From UBA964 sp037444685 (GTDB lineage: Bacteria; Pseudomonadota; Gammaproteobacteria; Steroidobacterales; Steroidobacteraceae), in NCBI GenBank assembly GCA_037444685.1, contig JBBILX010000009.1:62001-126000 (forward strand): 64,000 nt of DNA, read 5' to 3'. Positions 25,689 to 33,152 of this stretch are shown here, one piece after another. A program made the position numbers and the translations under genes. How positions within the stretch are numbered: the first letter of the stretch is position 1; every line of letters starts with the position of its first letter. A model generated the notes under the pieces. It was not told where the DNA came from. It searched no databases and saw only the letters and a list, made by a program, of their open reading frames with translations.

Positions 25689-26669
25689 ATGCCCAGCGTG
25701 TCCATGCGACAGATGCTGGAGGCGGGTGTTCATTTCGGACATCAGACCCGCTTCTGGAACCCGAAGATGGCCGATTACATCTTCGGCGAACGCAACAAGA
25801 TCCATATCATCAATCTCGAGAAGACGGCGCCGCTGCTCGCGGAGGCGGTGAGCTTCGTCAAGCAGGTGGTCGCCGATGGCGGCCGCGTGCTGTTCGTCGG
25901 CACCAAGCGCTCGGCGCGCGAGGCCATCCAGAAGGAAGCGACGCGCTGCGACATGCCGTACGTGAACCAGCGCTGGCTCGGCGGCATGCTGACGAACTTC
26001 AAGACCATCCGCCAGTCCGTCAAACGCCTCGCCGACCTGGCCGAGATGAAGGCCAACGGCACGCTCGACAAGCGCGGCAAGAAGGAGGCGACCATGCTCC
26101 GCCGCGAGATGGACAAGCTCGAGCGCAGCCTCGGTGGCATCAAGAACATGGAGTCGCTGCCGGACGCGCTGTTCGTCATCGATGTCGGTCACGAGCGGAT
26201 TGCAGTCCACGAGGCCAAGAAGCTCGGCATTCCCGTCGTGGCGATCGTCGATACCAACTGCTCTCCCGACGACATCGATTACGTCGTGCCCGGCAACGAC
26301 GACGCCATGCGTGCGGTCCAGCTGTATGCCTCGGCAATGGCGGACGCGGTCATTGAAGGCCGCGAGTCGCTGCCGACGGTGGCGGTCGGCGAAGACGAAT
26401 TCGTCGAACTCGATGAGCAGGGAAATCCCAAGCCGCGCACTGGCCGCGGCAAGCCGCGCCGCGAGGCTACCGTGCGCACTGCGCGCAAGCCGGCGCCGGC
26501 CCTACGGCGACGCCCGGCGATCGCCCCGGCAATAGCCGACGAGGCCGGTGAGGAGGACGGCGCGGATCTCGACGCCGGGCCCGAGGCTGGCGAGGCGGCT
26601 TCCGACAACGAACGCTCCGCAACGCGCCGGCGTCCATCGACAGGCGGCGCATCGCGCCGCCGCTCCTGA
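25689..26669 (+). CDS. rpsB: 30S ribosomal protein S2 with C-terminal extension
   Basis: 326 residues. The first ~235 match S2 closely (MLEAGVHFGHQTRFWNPKM, VLFVGTKRSARE, NQRWLGGMLTNFKTI, VIDVGHERIAVHEAKKLGIP). The last ~80 residues are a low-complexity Arg/Ala/Glu/Asp/Pro tail, making the protein much longer than the 241-residue E. coli S2. The tail is first basic (about 250-275), then acidic (about 280-300), then basic to the end (RRRS). ATG 25689 has AGGAG upstream. tsf follows after 14 bp. Confidence 0.96.
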   Translation: MPSVSMRQMLEAGVHFGHQTRFWNPKMADYIFGERNKIHIINLEKTAPLLAEAVSFVKQVVADGGRVLFVGTKRSAREAIQKEATRCDMPYVNQRWLGGMLTNFKTIRQSVKRLADLAEMKANGTLDKRGKKEATMLRREMDKLERSLGGIKNMESLPDALFVIDVGHERIAVHEAKKLGIPVVAIVDTNCSPDDIDYVVPGNDDAMRAVQLYASAMADAVIEGRESLPTVAVGEDEFVELDEQGNPKPRTGRGKPRREATVRTARKPAPALRRRPAIAPAIADEAGEEDGADLDAGPEAGEAASDNERSATRRRPSTGGASRRRS

Positions 26670-26683
26670 TTCGAGGGCTCCGC

Positions 26684-27589
26684 ATGTGTATTACCGCTGA
26701 ACAGGTCAAGCAGCTCCGCGAGCGCACGGGCGCGGGCATGATGGAATGCAAGAAAGCCCTGGTGGAGGCCGGCGGCGACATCGATGCCGCCGCGGAGCTG
26801 CTGCGCAAGCAGGGCATCGCCAAGGCCGACAAGAAGTCGGCGCGCATCGCCGCGGAGGGCGTGCTCGCGCTCGCCCGTTCCAGCGACGGCCGCCAGGGCG
26901 CGATCGTCGAAATCAACTGCGAGACGGATTTCGTGGCGCGCGAAGCGGATTTCCGTGCGTTCGCCGACGAGGTGGCGCGGGTCGCGCTCGACAGGCACCC
27001 CCCTAGCGTCGAGGCCCTGCTCGGCGCGCCCCTCGGGTCAGGGGAGACGATCGACGAACGCCGCAGGGCACTGGTCGCCAAGATCGGCGAGAACATCAAC
27101 GTCCGCCGGCTGGTCGTTCTCGAGGCGCCGACCGCGCTCGGCGCCTACCTGCATGGGACCCGCATCGGCGCGCTGGTGGCGGTGGAAGGGGGCGACGCGG
27201 CGCTGGCCCACGACCTCGCGATGCATGTAGCGGCTGCCAACCCGCGCTATACGAGCCCCGCCGACGTACCGGCCGACGTCGTCGCCAAGGAGCGGGAGAT
27301 CGAGACCGAGAAGGCCAGGGCCGAGGGCAAGCCGCCCGAGATCGTCGCGAAGATGATCGAGGGCCGCCTGCGCAAGACCTTCAACGAGATCTCGCTGCTC
27401 GGGCAGGCCTTCGTCAAGGATCCCGATCAGACCGTCGAGAAGCTGCTGAAGGCTGCAGGGGCCAGCGTCAAGGCCTTCGCGCGCCTCGAGGTCGGTGCCG
27501 GCATCGAGAAGAAACAGGACGACTTCGTCGGTGAGGTCATGGCCCAGGTCAAGGCCAGTTCGGGCGCCCAGCCCCCCGGCGCGCACTGA
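26684..27589 (+). CDS. tsf: Translation elongation factor Ts
   Basis: 301 residues; nucleotide exchange factor for EF-Tu. The N-terminal UBA-like domain (ITAEQVKQLRERTGAGMMEC) is followed by the conserved NCETDFVAR (about 86-94) and two core subdomains. It starts 14 bp after rpsB and is followed by an intrinsic terminator before pyrH, the usual transcription unit. Length is slightly above the E. coli protein (283 residues). Confidence 0.97.
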   Translation: MCITAEQVKQLRERTGAGMMECKKALVEAGGDIDAAAELLRKQGIAKADKKSARIAAEGVLALARSSDGRQGAIVEINCETDFVAREADFRAFADEVARVALDRHPPSVEALLGAPLGSGETIDERRRALVAKIGENINVRRLVVLEAPTALGAYLHGTRIGALVAVEGGDAALAHDLAMHVAAANPRYTSPADVPADVVAKEREIETEKARAEGKPPEIVAKMIEGRLRKTFNEISLLGQAFVKDPDQTVEKLLKAAGASVKAFARLEVGAGIEKKQDDFVGEVMAQVKASSGAQPPGAH

Positions 27590-27628
27590 CCGCGCCTCGG
27601 CATGGACTTGGAAGACCGCGATAATGTG

Positions 27629-27653
27629 AACCCCGCTCCGGCGGGGTTCTTTT
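27629..27653 (+). terminator. Intrinsic terminator after tsf
   Basis: Perfect 8-bp stem AACCCCGC (27629-27636) / GCGGGGTT (27641-27648) with loop TCCG, followed by CTTTTC. It lies 40 bp downstream of the tsf stop and 14 bp before pyrH begins, so it separates or attenuates the rpsB-tsf unit from the pyrH-frr genes. Confidence 0.85.
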
Positions 27654-27666
27654 CAGGGGGAGTGGC

Positions 27667-28392
27667 ATGAGAGGAAAGCCGGGCCGTTACAAGCGGATCC
27701 TCGTCAAGCTGTCGGGCGAAGCACTGATGGGCGAGGCCGATTATGGTATCGATCCCGCCGTGCTCAAGCGCATCGCCCAGGAGTTCCACGAACTGCTTGG
27801 CATGGGTGTACAGGTCGCGGTGGTGATCGGCGGCGGCAACATCTTCCGCGGTGCGGGGCTTGCGCGCGCCGGCATGGACCGCGTGACGGCCGACCAGATG
27901 GGCATGCTCGCGACAGTGATGAACTGCCTCGCGATGCAGGACGCGCTCGAATCGATCGGCTGCTACGCGCGCGTGATGTCCGCGATCCGGATCAACGAGG
28001 TCTGCGAGGACTACATCCGCCGACGCGCCGTGCGTCACCTCGAGAAGGGGCGTATCGTGCTGTTCGCGGCCGGCACCGGCAATCCGTTCTTCACGACCGA
28101 CACGGCGGCCTCGCTGCGCGCGATCGAGATCGGGGCGGACCTGCTGCTCAAGGCGACCAAGGTCAACGGCATCTACTCCGCCGACCCGATCAGGGATCCA
28201 TCGGCGGTCCGGTACGCGCGGCTGACCTTCGACCGTGTGCTCGACGAGCGGCTCAACGTCATGGACCAGACGGCCATCGTGATGTGCCGCGACAACAACC
28301 TGCCGCTGCAGGTCTTCAACCTGCACAATGCGGGCGACCTGCTGCGCATCGTGGCGGGCGAGGACATCGGCACCGTTGTCACCAGGGACTGA
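27667..28392 (+). CDS. pyrH: UMP kinase
   Basis: 241-residue bacterial UMP kinase of the amino acid kinase fold, making UDP for nucleotide, peptidoglycan and lipopolysaccharide synthesis. KRILVKLSGEALMG at the N terminus, VIGGGNIFRG (about 55-64) and FAAGTGNPFFTTDTAA (about 135-150) are diagnostic. A purine/AG-rich GGGGG-containing ribosome site lies in front of ATG 27667. frr follows after 36 bp, the order found across bacteria. Confidence 0.97.
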   Translation: MRGKPGRYKRILVKLSGEALMGEADYGIDPAVLKRIAQEFHELLGMGVQVAVVIGGGNIFRGAGLARAGMDRVTADQMGMLATVMNCLAMQDALESIGCYARVMSAIRINEVCEDYIRRRAVRHLEKGRIVLFAAGTGNPFFTTDTAASLRAIEIGADLLLKATKVNGIYSADPIRDPSAVRYARLTFDRVLDERLNVMDQTAIVMCRDNNLPLQVFNLHNAGDLLRIVAGEDIGTVVTRD

Positions 28393-28428
28393 TGCGAATC
28401 AGGGCCGGCGCCGGCCCGGGAGACCCAG

Positions 28429-28986
28429 ATGCTCGACGACATCAAGAAGGATTGCTCCTTACGCATGGCGAAGTGCGTGCAGAGCTTCACGGCCGACCTC
28501 AAGAAGCTGCGCACGGGGCGGGCGCATCCGAGCCTCGTCGAGCACCTGAAGGTCGATTACTACGGCACCGAGACGCCGCTGAACCAGGTCGCCAACATCA
28601 GCATCGAGGATGCGCGTACGATCGTCATCACGCCCTGGGACAAGCAGGCTGTGCAGGCGGTCGAGAAGGCGGTCTTCAAGTCAGACCTCGGGCTCACGCC
28701 CATGACGGCCGGCACCGTGATCCGGGTGCCACTGCCCCCGCTCACCGAGGAGCGCCGCCGCGACATCATCAAGGTCGTGCGCCACGAGGCCGAGAACGCC
28801 CGCGTGGCGGTGCGCAACGTGCGTCGCGACGTGCTCAACGACCTCAAGGATATGCTCAAGGAGAAGCTGATCTCCCAGGACGACGACAAGCGCGCGCAGG
28901 AGGAGATCCAGAAGCTCACCGACAAGCACGTCGCGGAGATCGATCAGGCGCTCGCGGCCAAGGAAAAGGAGATCATGCAGGTCTGA
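28429..28986 (+). CDS. frr: Ribosome recycling factor
   Basis: 185 residues, the normal length. It has the L-shaped RRF pattern with the conserved KLRTGRAHPSLVEH near residue 25-38, DYYGTETPLNQVANI, and the long C-terminal helical region VRRDVLNDLKDMLKE. It splits the post-termination ribosome with EF-G. Three cysteines near the N terminus (residues 10-18) are unusual but do not disturb the fold pattern. uppS starts 35 bp later. Confidence 0.97.
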   Translation: MLDDIKKDCSLRMAKCVQSFTADLKKLRTGRAHPSLVEHLKVDYYGTETPLNQVANISIEDARTIVITPWDKQAVQAVEKAVFKSDLGLTPMTAGTVIRVPLPPLTEERRRDIIKVVRHEAENARVAVRNVRRDVLNDLKDMLKEKLISQDDDKRAQEEIQKLTDKHVAEIDQALAAKEKEIMQV

Positions 28987-29021
28987 GCGCGACGCCCCCG
29001 CAGCTCGGTCCGCAGGCGCTC

Positions 29022-29750
29022 ATGGCCTTGCCGCAACACATCGCCATCATCATGGACGGCAACGGCCGCTGGGCCGAGGCGCGCGGTAAGCCGCGCACGG
29101 CGGGGCACAAGGCCGGAATCGAGCCCGTGCGCATGTGTGTCCGCGAATGCGTGCGACGCGGCATCGGCGCGCTGACACTGTTCGCTTTCTCGAGCGAGAA
29201 CTGGCGCCGGCCGGCACAGGAGGTCGCGACGCTGATGGGCCTGTTCGTCGAAGCGCTGGACCGCGAAGTGGACGAGTTGCATGCCAACGGCGTCCGGCTG
29301 CGCATGATCGGCGCGCGGCACCAGCTGGCGGTCCGCCTTCAGCAGCGCGTGGCTGCGGCGGAGCAGCTGACCGCGGGCAATACGCGACTGCGCCTGCAGG
29401 TCGCGGTCAGTTACGGCGGACGCTGGGACATCGTCGAGGCTTCGCGTGAGCTTGCACGCCAATGCGCGCGCGGCGAGCTGCGTCCGGAGGACATCGACGA
29501 GGAAGCGCTGTCGGCGCGGCTGCAACTCGACGACGTGCCCGACCCGGACCTGTTCATCCGCACGGGGGGAGAGCACAGGATCAGCAACTTCCTGCTCTGG
29601 AACCTCGCCTACACCGAATTGTTCTTCTGCGACACCCTCTGGCCCGATTTCGGCATCGCCGACCTCGACGCTGCGCTCGCCGATTTCGCGAGCCGGGACC
29701 GCCGTTTCGGACTGACCGGCGATCAGCTCAGGATCAGGACCGGTGCTTAG
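29022..29750 (+). CDS. uppS: Undecaprenyl diphosphate synthase
   Basis: 242-residue cis-prenyltransferase making the C55 carrier for peptidoglycan and O-antigen. IIMDGNGRWAEARG contains the catalytic Asp (about residue 11), FSSENWRRP follows near 64, and RTGGEHRISNFLLW near 185 is the C-terminal substrate motif. ATG 29022 is chosen because the frame upstream only reads through frr. cdsA starts inside its last codons (GTG 29743). Confidence 0.96.
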   Translation: MALPQHIAIIMDGNGRWAEARGKPRTAGHKAGIEPVRMCVRECVRRGIGALTLFAFSSENWRRPAQEVATLMGLFVEALDREVDELHANGVRLRMIGARHQLAVRLQQRVAAAEQLTAGNTRLRLQVAVSYGGRWDIVEASRELARQCARGELRPEDIDEEALSARLQLDDVPDPDLFIRTGGEHRISNFLLWNLAYTELFFCDTLWPDFGIADLDAALADFASRDRRFGLTGDQLRIRTGA

Positions 29751-30546
29751 GTCGCGGATCCTGACCGCGCTGGCGATGGCCGTCGTGCTGCTGACGGTGC
29801 TGCTGCTGCTGCCGCCGGCCGTCACCCTCGTGCTGCTGACCCTCGCCGTGCTGATTGGCGCCTGGGAATGGTCGGCATTCATTCGCGACGCGGGTCGCGG
29901 TCTGCGCGTCGGCTACGTCGCGCTCGTCGCGGCGCTCCTCGCGCTGGCCTGGGACTATTGCAGCGAACGCGCGGCGCTGCGCGTCATGCTGATGCTGACG
30001 GCCGTGTGGTGGCTCGTGGCGCTCGCGTGGATCACGCTGGCGCCCCAGCGCGTGGCGCCATGGTCGGCGGCACTGGCTGGAGTCTGCGCCCTGGTGCCTG
30101 CCTGGGTAGCGCTCGCGCAGTTGCGTCACGCGGGAGTCGCCGGCGGCGAGTGGACGCTGTACGCGCTCGTGCTGATCGTGGCCGCGGACACTGGCGCGTT
30201 CTTTGCGGGCCGGCGCTTCGGACGCGTCAAGCTCGCGCCGCGCGTTTCCCCGGCCAAGACCTGGGAGGGCGTGATCGGCGGCGTACTGCTCGCGCTGCTC
30301 GCCGGGCTGGCGGGGGCCGCCTACTTCGCCGTGCCCACGCTGCCGTTCGTCGCCGTCGCGCTCGCGACCGCCACGTTCTCGGTCGTCGGTGACCTGACCG
30401 AGAGTCTGCTCAAGCGTGCGGCCGGCGTGAAGGACAGCGGGCATCTGTTCCCCGGGCACGGCGGCATGCTCGATCGACTGGACAGCATCGTGGCCGGTGC
30501 ACCGGTGTTCGTGCTCGGTCTGCTGCTGATCGGAGTGATGCCGTGA
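29743..30546 (+). CDS. cdsA: Phosphatidate cytidylyltransferase
   Basis: 267-residue membrane enzyme making CDP-diacylglycerol. Seven or eight hydrophobic segments are visible, and the C-terminal CdsA signature runs through SVVGDLTESLLKR and KDSGHLFPGHGGMLDRLDS (about 210-245), including the metal-binding Asp residues. The GTG start overlaps the uppS stop, and dxr starts at the last bases of this gene, so uppS-cdsA-dxr are translationally coupled. Confidence 0.96.
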   Translation: MLRSRILTALAMAVVLLTVLLLLPPAVTLVLLTLAVLIGAWEWSAFIRDAGRGLRVGYVALVAALLALAWDYCSERAALRVMLMLTAVWWLVALAWITLAPQRVAPWSAALAGVCALVPAWVALAQLRHAGVAGGEWTLYALVLIVAADTGAFFAGRRFGRVKLAPRVSPAKTWEGVIGGVLLALLAGLAGAAYFAVPTLPFVAVALATATFSVVGDLTESLLKRAAGVKDSGHLFPGHGGMLDRLDSIVAGAPVFVLGLLLIGVMP

Positions 30547-31739
30547 TTGGCGTCTGCGTGCTCGGCTCGACGGGTTCGGTCGGCGAGAGCACGCTCGATG
30601 TCTGCGCGCGTCATCCCGACCGGTTTCGCGTCGTCGCGCTCGGCGCGCGCAACAATCACGTCAAGCTGCTCGAGCAGTGCGTGCGTTTCGTTCCCGAAGT
30701 CGTCGCGCTGGTCGAGCCGGCCGCGGCACTCGAGCTCACGCGCGAGCTCGAGCGCCGCCGACTCTCCACCCGGGTACTCGCCGGTGCGGCCGGACTGGCG
30801 GAACTCGCGCGTCTGCCGACCGTCGATTACGTGATGGCCGCCATCGTCGGCGCCGCCGGACTCGAGTCGACGCTCGCGGCGGCGCGTGCCGGCAAGCGGC
30901 TCATGCTGGCGAACAAGGAATCGCTGGTGATGTCCGGGCAACTGCTGATCGCCGCAGCGCGCGAGGGTCGGGCGACCCTGCTGCCGATCGACAGCGAACA
31001 CAACGCGATCTTCCAGTGCATGCCGCCGGGTTTCGAGGCAGGCCGGCCGCCGCTCGGCGTGCGCCGCATCCTGCTCACCGCATCGGGCGGGCCTTTTCTC
31101 GACTGGGATCTCGAGCGCCTGCGCGCGGCGACACCCGAGCAGGCGTGTGCGCATCCGAACTGGGTCATGGGGCGGAAGATCTCGGTCGATTCTGCGACCC
31201 TGATGAACAAGGGCCTGGAGCTGATCGAGGCGCACCTCCTGTTCGGGCTGCCGCCGACGCAGATCGACATCGTCGTGCATCGACAGAGCATCATCCACTC
31301 GATGGTGGAATACGTCGATGGCTCCGTGCTCGCGCAGCTCGGCTCGCCGGACATGCGAACGCCGATTGCACACGCACTCGCCTGGCCGGAGCGGATCGGC
31401 TCCGGTGTACAATTCCTCGACCTGGTCAAGGTCGGGGCCCTCGATTTCCGCGCTCCTGACCCCGTCCGTTTCCGCTGCCTCGCGCTCGCGCAGCAGGCCG
31501 CGGCGGAAGGAGGGCTCGCCCCGGCCGTGCTCAATGCGGCCAACGAAGTGGCCGTGACGGCCTTCCTCGAGGGCAAGGTGAACTTTCTGGAGATTGCGAC
31601 GGTCATTGATGCGGTGATGCAGCAGGACACCTGGCGTTTCGCCCCCTCCACGGCCGTCGGCCTCGAGACCGTGCTCGCTGCGGACGCGCTGGCCCGCGAC
31701 GCGGCCCGCGCGGCCGTCACGGCGTTGGCGGACCGCTGA
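30543..31739 (+). CDS. dxr: 1-deoxy-D-xylulose 5-phosphate reductoisomerase
   Basis: 398-residue NADPH-dependent enzyme, the second step of the MEP isoprenoid pathway. The nucleotide-binding LGSTGSVGESTLDV begins at residue 6; the NKESLVM loop (about 122), PIDSEHNAIFQ (about 147-157, metal ligands Asp/Glu), SGGPF (about 183) and VDSATLMNKGLELIEA are all conserved. GTG 30543 overlaps the cdsA end (GTGA type). It feeds the isoprenoid precursors used by UppS encoded upstream. Confidence 0.97.
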   Translation: MIGVCVLGSTGSVGESTLDVCARHPDRFRVVALGARNNHVKLLEQCVRFVPEVVALVEPAAALELTRELERRRLSTRVLAGAAGLAELARLPTVDYVMAAIVGAAGLESTLAAARAGKRLMLANKESLVMSGQLLIAAAREGRATLLPIDSEHNAIFQCMPPGFEAGRPPLGVRRILLTASGGPFLDWDLERLRAATPEQACAHPNWVMGRKISVDSATLMNKGLELIEAHLLFGLPPTQIDIVVHRQSIIHSMVEYVDGSVLAQLGSPDMRTPIAHALAWPERIGSGVQFLDLVKVGALDFRAPDPVRFRCLALAQQAAAEGGLAPAVLNAANEVAVTAFLEGKVNFLEIATVIDAVMQQDTWRFAPSTAVGLETVLAADALARDAARAAVTALADR

Positions 31740-31756
31740 GTGCATCGGGAGCTCGC

Positions 31757-33136
31757 GTGAGTCTCTTCTGGTACGCCATCTGGTTCCTGATTGCCGTGAG
31801 CCTGCTGGTCACGGTCCACGAATTCGGCCATTACTGGGTGGCTCGCAAGCTCGGCTTCAAGGTGCTGCGCTTCTCGGTGGGCTTCGGTCGACCGCTGTGG
31901 AGCCGCGTGGCCGGGGAGGACCGCACCGAATACGTGTTCGCGGCGCTGCCACTGGGCGGCTACGTCAAGCTGCTCGATGAACGCGAGGGTCCGGTCGCCG
32001 ACGCCGAACTGCACCGCTCGTTCACACGCAAGCCGCCTTGGCAGCGCATCCTCGTGCTGCTGGCCGGACCGGCGTTCAACATCGGTTTTGCGATCCTGCT
32101 GCTCTGGGGCCTGCTCTGGATCGCCGGAGCCCCCGAGGTGCGCGCGGTGGTTGGCGACGTCACGCCCGACTCGATCGCGGATCGGGCCGGCCTCCAGCGC
32201 GGCGACGAGATCCTCACCCTCGACGGCGAGCCCGTGGACGGTCGCGCGGACGTGGTGCTCGGCCTCGTCGAATCGATGAGCGGTCGCGGCGTGGCGCAGC
32301 TGACGGTCCGTGCCCCCAACGGCGGCACGCGCGCCCTGACCCTACGCGTCGAAGACCCGCAGGTACGTCGTGCGCTGACCGAGCCGAGCGCGTTCTCGGG
32401 TGGGTTCGGCTTCCGCTTCTGGGAGCCGCCGCGGCCGGCCGTCATCGGTCGCGTACTGGCTGGCGGGCCGGCCGAGCGGGCCGGGCTGCAGAGTGGCGAC
32501 CGCGTGCTCGCAATCGATGGCCAGCAGGTCGCCGACTTCACCTCGCTCGTCGAACTGGTCTCGGCGCGCCCGGACCGCGAGATCGTCGTCGAGTTCGAGC
32601 GCGGCGGCGTGAGCGGGCGCGTGCGGCTGCGGACCGAAGCGGATCGGATCGACGGCGTCGACGTAGGCCGCATCCGCGTCGAGACACCGCCACCCGCACC
32701 GCTGCCCGCCGAGATGCTGGTCCGCAAGACTTTTGGACCGGTCGAGGCGCTCGTGCAGGCATCGATCCGCGCCTGGGACATGACCGTCCTGCAGGCGAAG
32801 ATGTTCTGGCGCATGATCATGGGACAGGTATCGCTGAAGAACCTCTCGGGTCCGATCTCGATCGCCGAGTACGCGGGAGAATCCGCCCGCGGGGGGATCG
32901 CGGCGTTCATCGGTTTCCTCGTGCTCATATCGCTGTCGCTGGGCTTCCTGAACCTGCTGCCGATCCCCATCCTCGATGGGGGTCAGATCCTCTATCAGCT
33001 CGCCGAGTGGGCCAAGGGCAGTCCGCTGTCCGAGCGCGTCCAGGCCCTTGGACAGCAGGTTGGCATCGCGCTGCTGCTGTTGCTGATGGGCGTGGCTCTG
33101 TTCAACGACGTGGCGCGGCAGTTCCAGCCCGGCTGA
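31757..33136 (+). CDS. rseP: Site-2 intramembrane metalloprotease RseP
   Basis: 459 residues. The zinc motif HEFGH lies at 21-25 in the first transmembrane helix, two PDZ domains occupy about 125-300 (both with GLQ-GD carboxylate-loop signatures), and the third motif NLLPIPILDGG is near 400. It releases sigma E by cleaving the anti-sigma factor RseA and clears signal peptides. It starts 17 bp after dxr and precedes bamA, the standard gammaproteobacterial order. Confidence 0.96.
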   Translation: MSLFWYAIWFLIAVSLLVTVHEFGHYWVARKLGFKVLRFSVGFGRPLWSRVAGEDRTEYVFAALPLGGYVKLLDEREGPVADAELHRSFTRKPPWQRILVLLAGPAFNIGFAILLLWGLLWIAGAPEVRAVVGDVTPDSIADRAGLQRGDEILTLDGEPVDGRADVVLGLVESMSGRGVAQLTVRAPNGGTRALTLRVEDPQVRRALTEPSAFSGGFGFRFWEPPRPAVIGRVLAGGPAERAGLQSGDRVLAIDGQQVADFTSLVELVSARPDREIVVEFERGGVSGRVRLRTEADRIDGVDVGRIRVETPPPAPLPAEMLVRKTFGPVEALVQASIRAWDMTVLQAKMFWRMIMGQVSLKNLSGPISIAEYAGESARGGIAAFIGFLVLISLSLGFLNLLPIPILDGGQILYQLAEWAKGSPLSERVQALGQQVGIALLLLLMGVALFNDVARQFQPG

Positions 33137-33152
33137 TTCCGAGAGGTCTCGC

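Noticed and set aside
24682..25689. An extended map start at 25689 (335 residues)
   Set aside because: The additional 67 residues are not family-like and cover the promoter of rpsB; ATG 25488 gives the normal aminopeptidase length.
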